A stretch of DNA of 64,000 nt from Shimia sp. (lineage in GTDB: Bacteria > Pseudomonadota > Alphaproteobacteria > Rhodobacterales > Rhodobacteraceae): NCBI GenBank assembly GCA_024224295.1, contig JAAENN010000029.1, positions 85,542 to 149,541 on the forward strand. The letters run 5' to 3'. Below are positions 39,999-48,858 of the stretch, one piece after another; the stretch's first letter is position 1, and every line of letters starts with the position of its first letter. Under the pieces are notes generated by a model. The model was not told the DNA's origin and ran no database searches. It worked only from the letters and a program-made list of their open reading frames with translations. Made by a program: the position numbers and the translations under genes.

Positions 39999-41692
39999 GC
40001 GTTGGCATTCTCATGTTGGTACACACGGCATTTGGCCGGGCCGAGCAGGTGGCGCGGCACTGGACCAAATACGGCTGTCCGGTGGTGATCCATGTGGATT
40101 CGTCGGTAAAGCCAAAAGCCTATAAGAAGTTTGTCAAAGCCTTGGAAAATGAGCCGGATGTGCGGTTCTGCAAACGGCATAAGTGTGAGTGGGGCGATTG
40201 GGGTTTGGTTGCGGCCAGTCAGTCGGCTGGGGAAACCATGCTTGCCGAGTTCCCGGATGTGCGCCACATCTATCTGTCGTCTGGATCCTGTTTGCCGCTA
40301 CGCCCTGTTCAGGAACTGAAAGACTATCTGGAGGCACGTCCTCGGACTGATTTCATTGAAAGTGCCACAACCGCGGATGTGCCATGGACTGTTGGCGGGT
40401 TAGACGCGGAGCGCTTTACACTGCACTTCCCGTTTTCCTGGAAGAAGCACCGGTTCCTGTTCGACAAGTGGGTTGATATTCAGCGGTTTTTGCGGGTGAA
40501 ACGCAAGATTCCGCATGGCGTGGTGCCGCATATGGGAAGTCAATGGTGGTGCCTGACGCGCCAAACGTTGTCTGCCATTCTGCAAGACCCGGATCGAGAG
40601 ACATTTGACAGCTACTTCAAGCGAGTGTGGATTCCTGATGAGAGCTATTTTCAGACTTTGGTACGGCTCTATTCCAGCAACATAGAAAGTCGCTCCCTGA
40701 CGCTGTCGAAGTTCGATTTCCAGGGTAAGCCACATATTTTCTATGATGATCATCTTCAGTTGCTACGGCGGTCTGATTGCTTTGTGGCGCGTAAAATTTG
40801 GCCGCATGCCAATCGTTTGTACGATGGGTTTTTGCGCAGTCCGGAAGGGGCGATCAAGATGAGTGAGCCCAATCCGGCCAAAATCGACCGGATTTTCGCC
40901 AAGGCGGTCGAGCGCCGGACCAAAGGCCGGACTGGACTTTATATGCAAAGCCGCTATCCCAATGAAGGCTGGGAGAATGGCATGACTTTTGGTCGCTATT
41001 CCATTTTTCAAGGGTTTACCGAGCTGTTCGAGGATTTTGACCCTTGGTTGGCGCGGGCGACTGGCGCTCGCGTGCATGGACATCTATTTGCGCCCGAGCG
41101 AGCGGAGTTTGAAGCCGGCCAACGGGTGATCAATGGAGCGCTCAGTGACGCTCCCAGAAATCGCGACTACAACTCGATTGCGTTTCTGACCAACCTGATT
41201 TGGAACACGCGGGGCGAACGCCAATGTTTTCAAACCGGACCACGGGATGAAGGCGCCCCAGTATGGTTTTTTGCGAAAGACCCCAACGCGCAGGTGTCGG
41301 TGATCAGCGGGGCCTGGGCCATTCCGCTGTTTAAGTCCAATTTGAACTTTGCCGATATCCGCAAAGAGGCTGCACGGCTGCAAAAGTTGGAGAACGAACA
41401 GCTTTTTGCGTTGCGCAGTCCCTATGCAAAAGCACGGGTGCGTATCTGGACGCTTGCGGAGTTTATTGAAGCGCCAATGGAGCCTTTGCAGACCATTATA
41501 GATGAGATTGGGCCGGAAAAAGCACGCCGGTTGTCCGAGGCGCCGCGCATGACAGATTTAACTGGGTTTGGTCAGTTCCTGCAGAATTTGAAAAACCAAG
41601 GAATGCACCCTTACCTGATGGGGGATTTCCCGGTATCTCAGGAAGATACTGATCAGAAAAAACCACCGCGCAAACCGTATTTGGTGCAATAA
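39995..41692 (+). CDS. Core-2/I-branching beta-1,6-N-acetylglucosaminyltransferase-like (GT14) with C-terminal extension
   Basis: MLVHTAFGRAEQVARHW...VIHVDSSVKPKAYKKFVKAL...CEWGDWGLVAASQSAGETML...HIYLSSGSCLPLRPVQEL...GSQWWCLTRQTL. Confidence 0.83.
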   Translation: MSVGILMLVHTAFGRAEQVARHWTKYGCPVVIHVDSSVKPKAYKKFVKALENEPDVRFCKRHKCEWGDWGLVAASQSAGETMLAEFPDVRHIYLSSGSCLPLRPVQELKDYLEARPRTDFIESATTADVPWTVGGLDAERFTLHFPFSWKKHRFLFDKWVDIQRFLRVKRKIPHGVVPHMGSQWWCLTRQTLSAILQDPDRETFDSYFKRVWIPDESYFQTLVRLYSSNIESRSLTLSKFDFQGKPHIFYDDHLQLLRRSDCFVARKIWPHANRLYDGFLRSPEGAIKMSEPNPAKIDRIFAKAVERRTKGRTGLYMQSRYPNEGWENGMTFGRYSIFQGFTELFEDFDPWLARATGARVHGHLFAPERAEFEAGQRVINGALSDAPRNRDYNSIAFLTNLIWNTRGERQCFQTGPRDEGAPVWFFAKDPNAQVSVISGAWAIPLFKSNLNFADIRKEAARLQKLENEQLFALRSPYAKARVRIWTLAEFIEAPMEPLQTIIDEIGPEKARRLSEAPRMTDLTGFGQFLQNLKNQGMHPYLMGDFPVSQEDTDQKKPPRKPYLVQ

Positions 41693-41698
41693 GGCCTT

Positions 41699-43123
41699 AT
41701 GAGCAGAGCTTTTGATTATTTTGTGGTCTTTGCAGAGATGCGGACAGGATCCAACTTTCTGGAAGCCAATATCAACGGGTTTGAGGGGCTGCAGTGCCTC
41801 GGTGAGGCGTTCAACCCGCATTTTATTGGCTACCCCAACAAAGACGACTGTTTGGGGGTGACTCTGGCGCAGCGCGTGGCGGACCCGCATGTCCTGATTG
41901 ATAAGGTCAAAGACAACGAAGTCCTTTCCGGGTTTCGATATTTTCATGATCATGAGCCAAGGGTTTTGAATACGATCTTGAACGATCCACGATGCGCCAA
42001 AATTGTGCTGATCCGCAATCCGCTGGACAGCTATGTGAGTTGGAAGATTGCGCAGGAGACCGGCCAGTGGAAGTTAACCGATGTGCGTCGGCGACGGGAA
42101 AGCAAAGTTAAGTTTGATGGTCCTGAATTCCGGCGTCATGTTGAGGATCTGCAAGATTTCCAGGTGACCTTGATGCGGGCGCTGCAAGTGAGCGGGCAGA
42201 CGGCGTTTTACGTTGCATATGAGGATCTGCAGGACATTCAAGTGATGAATGGTCTTGCACAGTTTCTGGGGCTTGATGAGGATTTGCCAGAGCTGAATCA
42301 GAAGCTGAAGCGGCAGAACCCAAGTCCACTGTCAGAGAAAGTGTCCAACTTTGGTGAGGTGACTCTCGCGTTGGCGGATCTGGATCGGTTTAATTTGAAC
42401 CGGACACCTAATTTTGAGCCGCGTCGCGGCGCGGCTGTGCCAAGCTATGTGGCCTGTGCAGTGGCGCCGTTGTTGTATTTGCCAATGCGCTCTGGTCCGC
42501 AGGCGGTGGTCACACAATGGATGGCCCAGATGGACCATGTAGCACCGGACGGACTGATCCAGAGCTTTAGTCAAAAAAGCCTGCGCCAGTGGAAGAAGGC
42601 GCACAAAGGGCACCGGAGCTTTACTGTGATCCGCCATCCTGTGGTGCGCGCGCATGCGGCGTTCTGCGAGTGTATTTTGGCCGCAGAGCAGGGGGTCTAT
42701 AAGAAGATCCGCAACACGTTGCGACGTGTCTACAAGATGCCGTTGCCGAAAGACCCGCCAAGTGTGGATTACACAGCGGAGGAGCATAAGGCTGGTTTCA
42801 TCGCGTTCTTGGGATTCGTGAAAGCGAATCTGGCGGGCCAGACCGGGCTTCGACAGGATGCGCATTGGGTAAGTCAGACCACAGCGATGCAGGGATTCGC
42901 GGATTTGGCGCTGCCTGACATGATCGTGCGCGAAGACGAGATGATGAGCTATTTACCGGCCTTGGCGATGCAGGTTGGGCGCATGGATGCGCCTGATCCT
43001 CGCGAGGTTGATTCCGGTCATCCCGTGGCACTGGAGGAGATCTACGATCAGGAGATCGAGAAGCTTTGCCAGGAGATCTACAAGCGGGATTATATCTCGT
43101 TTGGCTTCGAAGTCTGGAAATAA
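41699..43123 (+). CDS. Sulfotransferase family protein with two sulfotransferase-like halves
   Basis: N-half FAEMRTGSNFLEANINGFEGLQCLGEAFNP (PAPS 5'-PSB-like) and IVLIRNPLDSYVSWKIAQETGQW (3'-PB-like); C-half SFTVIRHPVVRAHAAFCECIL plus terminal IYKRDYISFGFE. Confidence 0.8.
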   Translation: MSRAFDYFVVFAEMRTGSNFLEANINGFEGLQCLGEAFNPHFIGYPNKDDCLGVTLAQRVADPHVLIDKVKDNEVLSGFRYFHDHEPRVLNTILNDPRCAKIVLIRNPLDSYVSWKIAQETGQWKLTDVRRRRESKVKFDGPEFRRHVEDLQDFQVTLMRALQVSGQTAFYVAYEDLQDIQVMNGLAQFLGLDEDLPELNQKLKRQNPSPLSEKVSNFGEVTLALADLDRFNLNRTPNFEPRRGAAVPSYVACAVAPLLYLPMRSGPQAVVTQWMAQMDHVAPDGLIQSFSQKSLRQWKKAHKGHRSFTVIRHPVVRAHAAFCECILAAEQGVYKKIRNTLRRVYKMPLPKDPPSVDYTAEEHKAGFIAFLGFVKANLAGQTGLRQDAHWVSQTTAMQGFADLALPDMIVREDEMMSYLPALAMQVGRMDAPDPREVDSGHPVALEEIYDQEIEKLCQEIYKRDYISFGFEVWK

Positions 43124-43125
43124 AA

Positions 43126-43156
43126 ACGCGCCGTCAGCAGGGCTGCGGCGCGGTTT
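43126..43156. terminator. Hairpin between sulfotransferase gene and ptsN (convergent genes)
   Basis: CGCGCCG-T-CAGC-AGG-GCTG-CGGCGCG stem with AAAAA and GTTT flanks. Confidence 0.65.
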
Positions 43157-43177
43157 GAATACTCTCTGATACGGTGA

Positions 43178-43642
43178 TTAGGCCGCTTGAACTTTGTCGC
43201 TCTCGGTCAAGATTGTGAACAACGTGCTTGCCGTTGGGTTGGCACGTAGTTTGGTGCAGATGGATGTTTCACGCAGTCGCCGTGACACTTTGGCCAAGGC
43301 TTTAAGGTGTTCGACACCCGCGTCTTCCGGCGCAAACAGCGCAAAGGCGATGTCAATAGGTTGCCGGTCTACCGCGTTGAAATCAACAGGTTTCTCTAAC
43401 AGAATGAAAGCGCCGACCACGTTGTCGAGTCCATCAAAGCGCGCGTGGGGCAGAGCCACCCCGTGACCGACACCGGTGGGTCCAAGGGTCTCGCGTTCAA
43501 TCAAGGCTTCGACAACAGCTGGCGCATTCAGCCCGTAGGCCGATTCCGCGAGGTCGCCAAATTCCTGCAACAAACGCTTTTTGCTTGAGGCGGCTGTGAC
43601 AACACGTACCGCCTCAGGCTTGAGGATCATAGAAAGGTCCAT
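43178..43642 (-). CDS. ptsN: PTS IIA-like nitrogen regulatory protein PtsN
   Basis: ERETLGPTGVGHGVALPHARFDGLDNVVGAFILLEKPVDFNAVDRQPIDIAFALFAPE. Confidence 0.93.
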   Translation of the reverse strand: MDLSMILKPEAVRVVTAASSKKRLLQEFGDLAESAYGLNAPAVVEALIERETLGPTGVGHGVALPHARFDGLDNVVGAFILLEKPVDFNAVDRQPIDIAFALFAPEDAGVEHLKALAKVSRRLRETSICTKLRANPTASTLFTILTESDKVQAA

Positions 43643-43684
43643 AGGGCCTGTATCTCCGGAGAGCGCTTTTATGCGCCTACTCAC

Positions 43685-44254
43685 TTATGCTTGCGGATCA
43701 ATCCAGCCGATATTGCCGTCCTCACGGCGATAGACCACGTTCAATCCGTCTTTACCTTCGTTCTTGAAGACAAGCACCGGGGACCCTGCGAGTTCCATCT
43801 GCATAACGGCTTCGCCAACGCTTAGAGAAGGGATCTGGGTCTCCATCTCGGCAACGATGACTGGCTGCAGGGTGTCGGGCTCGGCTTCATGTTCTTCAGC
43901 TTCAGGCGCGAGGATATACGAGGAAGCGCCGAAAAGTTCAACCGGGTCCTGACGTTCCTTATGGTGATCCTTCAGTCGGCGCTTATACCGACGCAGTTGT
44001 TTGTCCATTTTTTCCGCACAACTGTCAAAAGCGGCGTAGATTTCAGTTTCATGTGCTTTGGCCTGAGCGGTCAGTCCGGTGGACAGATGCACAGTGGCCT
44101 CGCAGACATATTCGTGCGCGTGTTTGGAGAACGTGATCGTCGCGTCGGTAGGTCGGCCAGCGTATTTGTCCAACACACTGCCAAGCTCTGTTTTCACATG
44201 AGTTTGCAGAGCATCACCAACGTCGATGTGTTTTCCGGTAATCTGATAGCGCAT
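43685..44254 (-). CDS. hpf: Ribosome hibernation-promoting factor (long HPF/RaiA family)
   Basis: MRYQITGKHIDVGDALQTHVKTELGSVLDKY...C-terminal VFKNEGKDGLNVVYRREDGNIGWIDP. Confidence 0.93.
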   Translation of the reverse strand: MRYQITGKHIDVGDALQTHVKTELGSVLDKYAGRPTDATITFSKHAHEYVCEATVHLSTGLTAQAKAHETEIYAAFDSCAEKMDKQLRRYKRRLKDHHKERQDPVELFGASSYILAPEAEEHEAEPDTLQPVIVAEMETQIPSLSVGEAVMQMELAGSPVLVFKNEGKDGLNVVYRREDGNIGWIDPQA

Positions 44255-44482
44255 CCTGTCTCCTTTTCGATGACATGTCGGACCACGGGCTTGAGGTGCC
44301 CGTTATCAGTTAGGTCCGAATGCTGGAAATCGACATTGCCAACCCTTGCGAAAGACCGGGCCTTTTTGCGAAGGCCGCCATGGTCACAGCGGTGGGTCGA
44401 TCAAATGTCATAAAACCATTTGAGTAGGCAGACGGTTAAGAGTCAATGAGCGAGAGCAAGATTGTGCGCTTTTCCGCGTGGG

Positions 44483-45241
44483 TCAGGAGATCCGGAAATT
44501 CTCGCCAAGGTAGACGCGGCGCACGTTTTCGTTTTCGACCACTTCGTCTGGGGTGCCGGACATCAGCACCTTGCCGTCGTGCAGGATATAGGCGCGGTCA
44601 ACGATCTCAAGTGTCTCGCGCACATTGTGATCGGTGATTAGCACGCCAATGCCGCGCTTTTTGAGGTCTGCCACAAGATGGCGGATGTCACCTACAGAGA
44701 TCGGGTCGACGCCAGCGAAAGGTTCATCCAAAAGCAGGTACTTGGGATCCGCCGCCAGACAGCGGGCGATCTCCACGCGGCGGCGTTCACCTCCAGATAG
44801 GGCCAGGGCAGGCGCGCGGCGCAGGTGCTCGATGGAGAACTCGCTGAGCAGCTCTTCGAGGCGTTCACGGCGTTTGTGGCGATCCTTGTGGGTGATGTCG
44901 AGGATTGCGGTGATATTGTCCTCAACCGACAGGCCGCGGAAAATTGACATTTCTTGTGGCAAATAGCCGATGCCCAATTTGGCGCGGCGATACATAGGCA
45001 GGGTGGTCACGTCGCGCCCATCAAGGGTCACCCGACCACCTTCGGGAACCAGCAGGCCGGCAACAGCATAAAACGTGGTGGTCTTGCCGGAGCCGTTGGG
45101 GCCCAGCAGGGCGACCACTTCACCGCGTTGCAGCTCCATTGAAAAGTCACGGATCACCACGCGTTTGCGGTAAGCTTTGCGCAGGCTTTGTACCTGCAGT
45201 CCGGAACTGCCTTGGGTGACGGAGAGATCAGGTTTGGCCAT
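44483..45241 (-). CDS. lptB: LPS export ABC transporter ATP-binding protein LptB
   Basis: [56 protein letters not shown]. Confidence 0.96.
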   Translation of the reverse strand: MAKPDLSVTQGSSGLQVQSLRKAYRKRVVIRDFSMELQRGEVVALLGPNGSGKTTTFYAVAGLLVPEGGRVTLDGRDVTTLPMYRRAKLGIGYLPQEMSIFRGLSVEDNITAILDITHKDRHKRRERLEELLSEFSIEHLRRAPALALSGGERRRVEIARCLAADPKYLLLDEPFAGVDPISVGDIRHLVADLKKRGIGVLITDHNVRETLEIVDRAYILHDGKVLMSGTPDEVVENENVRRVYLGENFRIS

Positions 45242-45243
45242 GA

Positions 45244-45726
45244 TTATTGTGACTTCAGAACTGTCTTAACGTTGCCAGTCATTTGCGCGGTATTTGCTGT
45301 CAGATTGAGGCGCATTTTGTCAGCGGTTATGGTGGTTGTATCCTGCACGACTGTGACATTACCTGTCATGACAACTGTGCCGTCATCGATGCTATAGACT
45401 GCTTCGTTGGCTTCGGCGGCGTCTGGACCCTGCACCAACAAGACGTTGCCTTCTGCCACCAGTTTGGCAATGGCTTTGGTTTCTTGATTGTAGTGAACAT
45501 TTACTTTGTCAGCGGTCATGCGCATTTCGCCCTGAGACACGTCGACCTTGCCTTCAAACACGGCGCTGCCGTCTGATTGATTTACCGAAAGAGATTCTGC
45601 AGTGACCTCGACGGGGAGGCCGGTATCCTGTTGCATCTGGCCAAAGCCAACTTGAAACCCCTGTGCCATTCCCGCAATGGGCGCAGTTGCCAAAAGGGAA
45701 AAAGCCAAAGCACGGATTAATATCAC
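45244..45726 (-). CDS. lptA: Lipopolysaccharide transport periplasmic protein LptA
   Basis: OstA-like [29 protein letters not shown]; upstream of lptB. Confidence 0.9.
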   Translation of the reverse strand: MILIRALAFSLLATAPIAGMAQGFQVGFGQMQQDTGLPVEVTAESLSVNQSDGSAVFEGKVDVSQGEMRMTADKVNVHYNQETKAIAKLVAEGNVLLVQGPDAAEANEAVYSIDDGTVVMTGNVTVVQDTTTITADKMRLNLTANTAQMTGNVKTVLKSQ

Positions 45727-45740
45727 AGAAACACCTCGTT

Positions 45741-46343
45741 CTAATTTTGGGGCGTGTATACCAGTCGCACACCTTTTGTGAAAAACAAATAAATTTCATT
45801 GTTTTCCCCGGAAGGGCGCAGGGCCATTCGCCCCGCTTGAAGCTGACCAATTTCGCTTTCTGCGGTCACATCCCCGACAGACTCAGCGCGGGCATCCTCC
45901 AGCCCAAAGAGCATGTTTTCGGTCAGAATCGTGTATCCAGCCGAGGTCACAATTTCCACATCACCATTGAGTTCGACTTCCTGAAAGTTGCCATCCATTT
46001 CGCCGGCATTGGCGCGCACGGTGATTTCCGTACCAGTCTCGGTGGTTATTAACGCCCCGACCTGTTTTGCGATTATACGGGAGGAATCTTTGATATCGGG
46101 ATGCGCGGTAGCAGATGTGAGCGTGATCTTGTGCCCGTCATCGGTTTGACCAGCTATGTAGGGCGCGGTGATTTGGCGATCTCGCAGGCGTTTCTCAAGT
46201 TCTACGTCCGCAAACGGGATGGCGCTTTCGAGGTCGACCTCGTGTGAGATCAGAAACAGTGTCGACAGAATCCCGAGGGCCGTGAGTGGCAGGAGCACTT
46301 TCAGCCAAGCAACTAGGTTGGAATATGTCAGCCTGCGCACCAC
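45741..46343 (-). CDS. lptC: LPS export protein LptC
   Basis: Single TM then LptC-like domain; GTG start VVRRLTYSNLVAWLKVLLPLTALGILSTLFLI; between kdsD and lptA. Confidence 0.85.
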   Translation of the reverse strand: MVRRLTYSNLVAWLKVLLPLTALGILSTLFLISHEVDLESAIPFADVELEKRLRDRQITAPYIAGQTDDGHKITLTSATAHPDIKDSSRIIAKQVGALITTETGTEITVRANAGEMDGNFQEVELNGDVEIVTSAGYTILTENMLFGLEDARAESVGDVTAESEIGQLQAGRMALRPSGENNEIYLFFTKGVRLVYTPQN

Positions 46344-46347
46344 GGTG

Positions 46348-47322
46348 TCAGCCAAGTCCGGCGCGCAGGCAGTCGTGGATGTGCAAGAGGCCCTCAGGCG
46401 TGCCTGCACCGCTGGGGTCGATCACAAACAGGCAGGTGATCTTGCGTTGGTTCATGATGGCGACGGCTTCCTCAGCCAAGGCGCTGGGTGCAATGGTTTG
46501 CGGCGCTGCGGTCATGACCTCTACAGCTGTGCGGTCCAGCAGGCCGTCCATGTGGCGGCGCAGGTCGCCATCGGTGACAATTCCCAGTAGCGCACCGGTG
46601 TCGTTGGTGACGCCAACAACGCCAAAGCCTTTTTGGCTGATTTCCAGCAAAGCGTCGCTCATTGGGGTTTGCGCAGTAATCAGAGGCAGGGCTTCGCCAA
46701 CGTGCATGAGATCGCGCACGCGGGAGAGTTGGGCACCGAGTTTGCCACCAGGATGAAACTCGCGGAAGTTCTCGGGGGTGAATTTGCGGTGCTCCATGAG
46801 GGCTACGGCGAGCGCATCGCCAAGCGCAAGGGTCATGGTGGTGGTGGTGGTGGGCACCACGCCGGTACCGCAGGCTTCTTGGGCTTTGGGCAGGATGAGA
46901 CCCACATCGCTTTGTTTGATTAACGTGCTGTCGGCACGACTGGCGACGCCGATCAGCGGGATGTTAAAACGGCGGGTGTAAGCTACCAAGTCAGCCAATT
47001 CCGGGGTTTCGCCAGAGTTGGAGAGCACCAATGCCACGTCACCTTGCGCCATCATGCCAAGATCACCGTGGCTGGCCTCGGCCGGGTGCACGAAGTGTGC
47101 CGGCGTGCCAGTAGAGGCAAAGGTGGCGGCAATTTTGCGGGCAATGTGGCCGGATTTGCCCATGCCAGAAATGATCACGCGACCTTTTGCGGAGAGCAGA
47201 AGTTCGATCGCCTCTCCAAACTCGGTGCCCAGGCTGTCACCTAAGGCGGAGAGGGCGGCGGTCTCGATCGAGATCACACGGCGGGCGGTGGCCAGAAAGG
47301 TTTGCTTGTCGGCGTCCGTCAT
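46348..47322 (-). CDS. kdsD: Arabinose-5-phosphate isomerase (KpsF/GutQ/KdsD)
   Basis: SIS domain VIISGMGKSGHIARKIAATFASTGTPAHFVHPAEASHGDLGM plus CBS pair. Confidence 0.94.
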   Translation of the reverse strand: MTDADKQTFLATARRVISIETAALSALGDSLGTEFGEAIELLLSAKGRVIISGMGKSGHIARKIAATFASTGTPAHFVHPAEASHGDLGMMAQGDVALVLSNSGETPELADLVAYTRRFNIPLIGVASRADSTLIKQSDVGLILPKAQEACGTGVVPTTTTTMTLALGDALAVALMEHRKFTPENFREFHPGGKLGAQLSRVRDLMHVGEALPLITAQTPMSDALLEISQKGFGVVGVTNDTGALLGIVTDGDLRRHMDGLLDRTAVEVMTAAPQTIAPSALAEEAVAIMNQRKITCLFVIDPSGAGTPEGLLHIHDCLRAGLG

Positions 47323-47334
47323 GGGGCGGCTCCG

Positions 47335-47946
47335 TTAGTGCGCAAAGATATCTTGTTCCGGCCATCCTGCCAGATCCAGTTTGGCGCGCGTTGGCAGGAA
47401 GTCAAAGCAGGCCTGGGCCACTTCGGTGCGGCCTTCACGCGCAAGACGTTCGTTCAGCTTTTCGCGCAGACCGTGCAGGTAAAGCACATCAGAGGCGGCA
47501 TAGTCGAGCTGGGCATCGGTTAGAGTTTCAGCGCCCCAGTCGCTCATCTGCTGTTGCTTGGACACGTCAACGCTCAGCAATTCTTGAAGCAGGTTTTTCA
47601 GACCGTGGCGGTCTGTGTACGTGCGCACCAGTTTGGAGGCGATTTTGGTGCAGTACACCGGCGCAGTGAGAGCGCCAAAGGCGTGGTACATTGCAGCGAT
47701 GTCAAAGCGACCAAAATGGAAGAGTTTCAACACGTTTGGGTCTTCGAGCATTTTACAAAGATTCGGCGCTTCGGTCTGGCCCTTCGCGACCTGCACCAAA
47801 TGGGCGTTGCCGTCGCCGCCAGACATCTGGATCACACAGAGACGGTCGCGGTGGGGGTTGAGCCCCATGGTTTCGCAGTCAATCGCCACAACCGGGCCAA
47901 GGTCCAGGTCGTCAGGCAGGTCGTTTTGATAAAGGAAATTTGCCAT
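47335..47946 (-). CDS. rnd: Ribonuclease D / DEDD 3'-5' exonuclease
   Basis: VAIDCETMGLNPHRDRLCVIQMS; LKLFHFGRFDIAAMYHAFG; DAQLDYAASDVLYLHGL. Confidence 0.9.
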   Translation of the reverse strand: MANFLYQNDLPDDLDLGPVVAIDCETMGLNPHRDRLCVIQMSGGDGNAHLVQVAKGQTEAPNLCKMLEDPNVLKLFHFGRFDIAAMYHAFGALTAPVYCTKIASKLVRTYTDRHGLKNLLQELLSVDVSKQQQMSDWGAETLTDAQLDYAASDVLYLHGLREKLNERLAREGRTEVAQACFDFLPTRAKLDLAGWPEQDIFAH

Positions 47947-48091
47947 GTGTGCCTCAATGTCTCTGATGACAAGCACTTACGGCTTTGTGCGGCGTGTTTC
48001 AATGTTTCGCGGGGGATTGTTGATATTCCGGCGTTAGGTTGCTTAGGAGGCGTGGCTTTACGGCGCGGGTGCGACATCTTAAGTATCAGCG

Positions 48092-48850
48092 ATGGATATC
48101 AAGACCCCCCAAGATGTGAGTGATGAACTGCGTGCAATGCTGGAAGAACAGGCACGGCAGACCGGGCCGCGCGTTCAACGGTTAGAAGTTGAGACACAGG
48201 TGTTCTGGATCAAACGTGTGGAGCAGTTGGGGTTGCGGTACCGTTTGCAAAAGGGAGATCCGCGCAAGGCCTTTGAGCGGGAACGGCTGGCATACCATGA
48301 GATGAACGCCGCGCAGGCTCCGGTGCCGCGGTTGGTTGCAGAGGGGGCGGATTTTCTGGTGTTGCCGGATTGTGGGGCGAATCTGCGCTATTTGTTGGCC
48401 GATGAAGTGGACATTGGGCGCAGGCAGCAGATGTTAATAGAAGCCAGTGTCATGCTCGCAGACTTCCATGGTTTAGGGTTTGCACACGGACGGCCCAGTC
48501 CGAAAGATATGTGTCGCGTTGACGGTCAAATCCTGCTCCTAGATTTTGAACGCTACAAACAAGGTAACAATACCCCTGTCGGGAAAGCGCGGGATTTGGT
48601 GGTGTTTGCGTTCAATGTGGCAGCGCATTCTCCGCAGATGCGGAATAGTTTGCGTGAGGCAATGGCTGCCTACCGAGAGAGGGCGGATGACGCGATCTGG
48701 CCTTTGGCACAACGCTGGTGCCGGTGGTTGCGGTGGACCGAGCGGGTGACCAGACCACTGCAAAATCGACCTGACGGGCGAGCCTTGGAGTTCAAGGCGA
48801 TTCCGGTCGTGATGGATTTGTTTCTGTCCGAGGATCAACCGCTGGTTTGA
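48092..48850 (+). CDS. Kinase-like protein (LPS/Kdo-kinase or RIO-like fold)
   Basis: LADFHGLGFAHGRPSPKDMCRVDGQILLLDFERYKQGN resembles kinase catalytic and metal-binding loops. Confidence 0.65.
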   Translation: MDIKTPQDVSDELRAMLEEQARQTGPRVQRLEVETQVFWIKRVEQLGLRYRLQKGDPRKAFERERLAYHEMNAAQAPVPRLVAEGADFLVLPDCGANLRYLLADEVDIGRRQQMLIEASVMLADFHGLGFAHGRPSPKDMCRVDGQILLLDFERYKQGNNTPVGKARDLVVFAFNVAAHSPQMRNSLREAMAAYRERADDAIWPLAQRWCRWLRWTERVTRPLQNRPDGRALEFKAIPVVMDLFLSEDQPLV

Positions 48851-48858
48851 CGTGTGGC

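Noticed and set aside
44446-44637. 63-aa plus ORF in the lptB-hpf gap as an rpoN remnant
   Set aside because: Mostly antisense to lptB and no sigma-54 similarity
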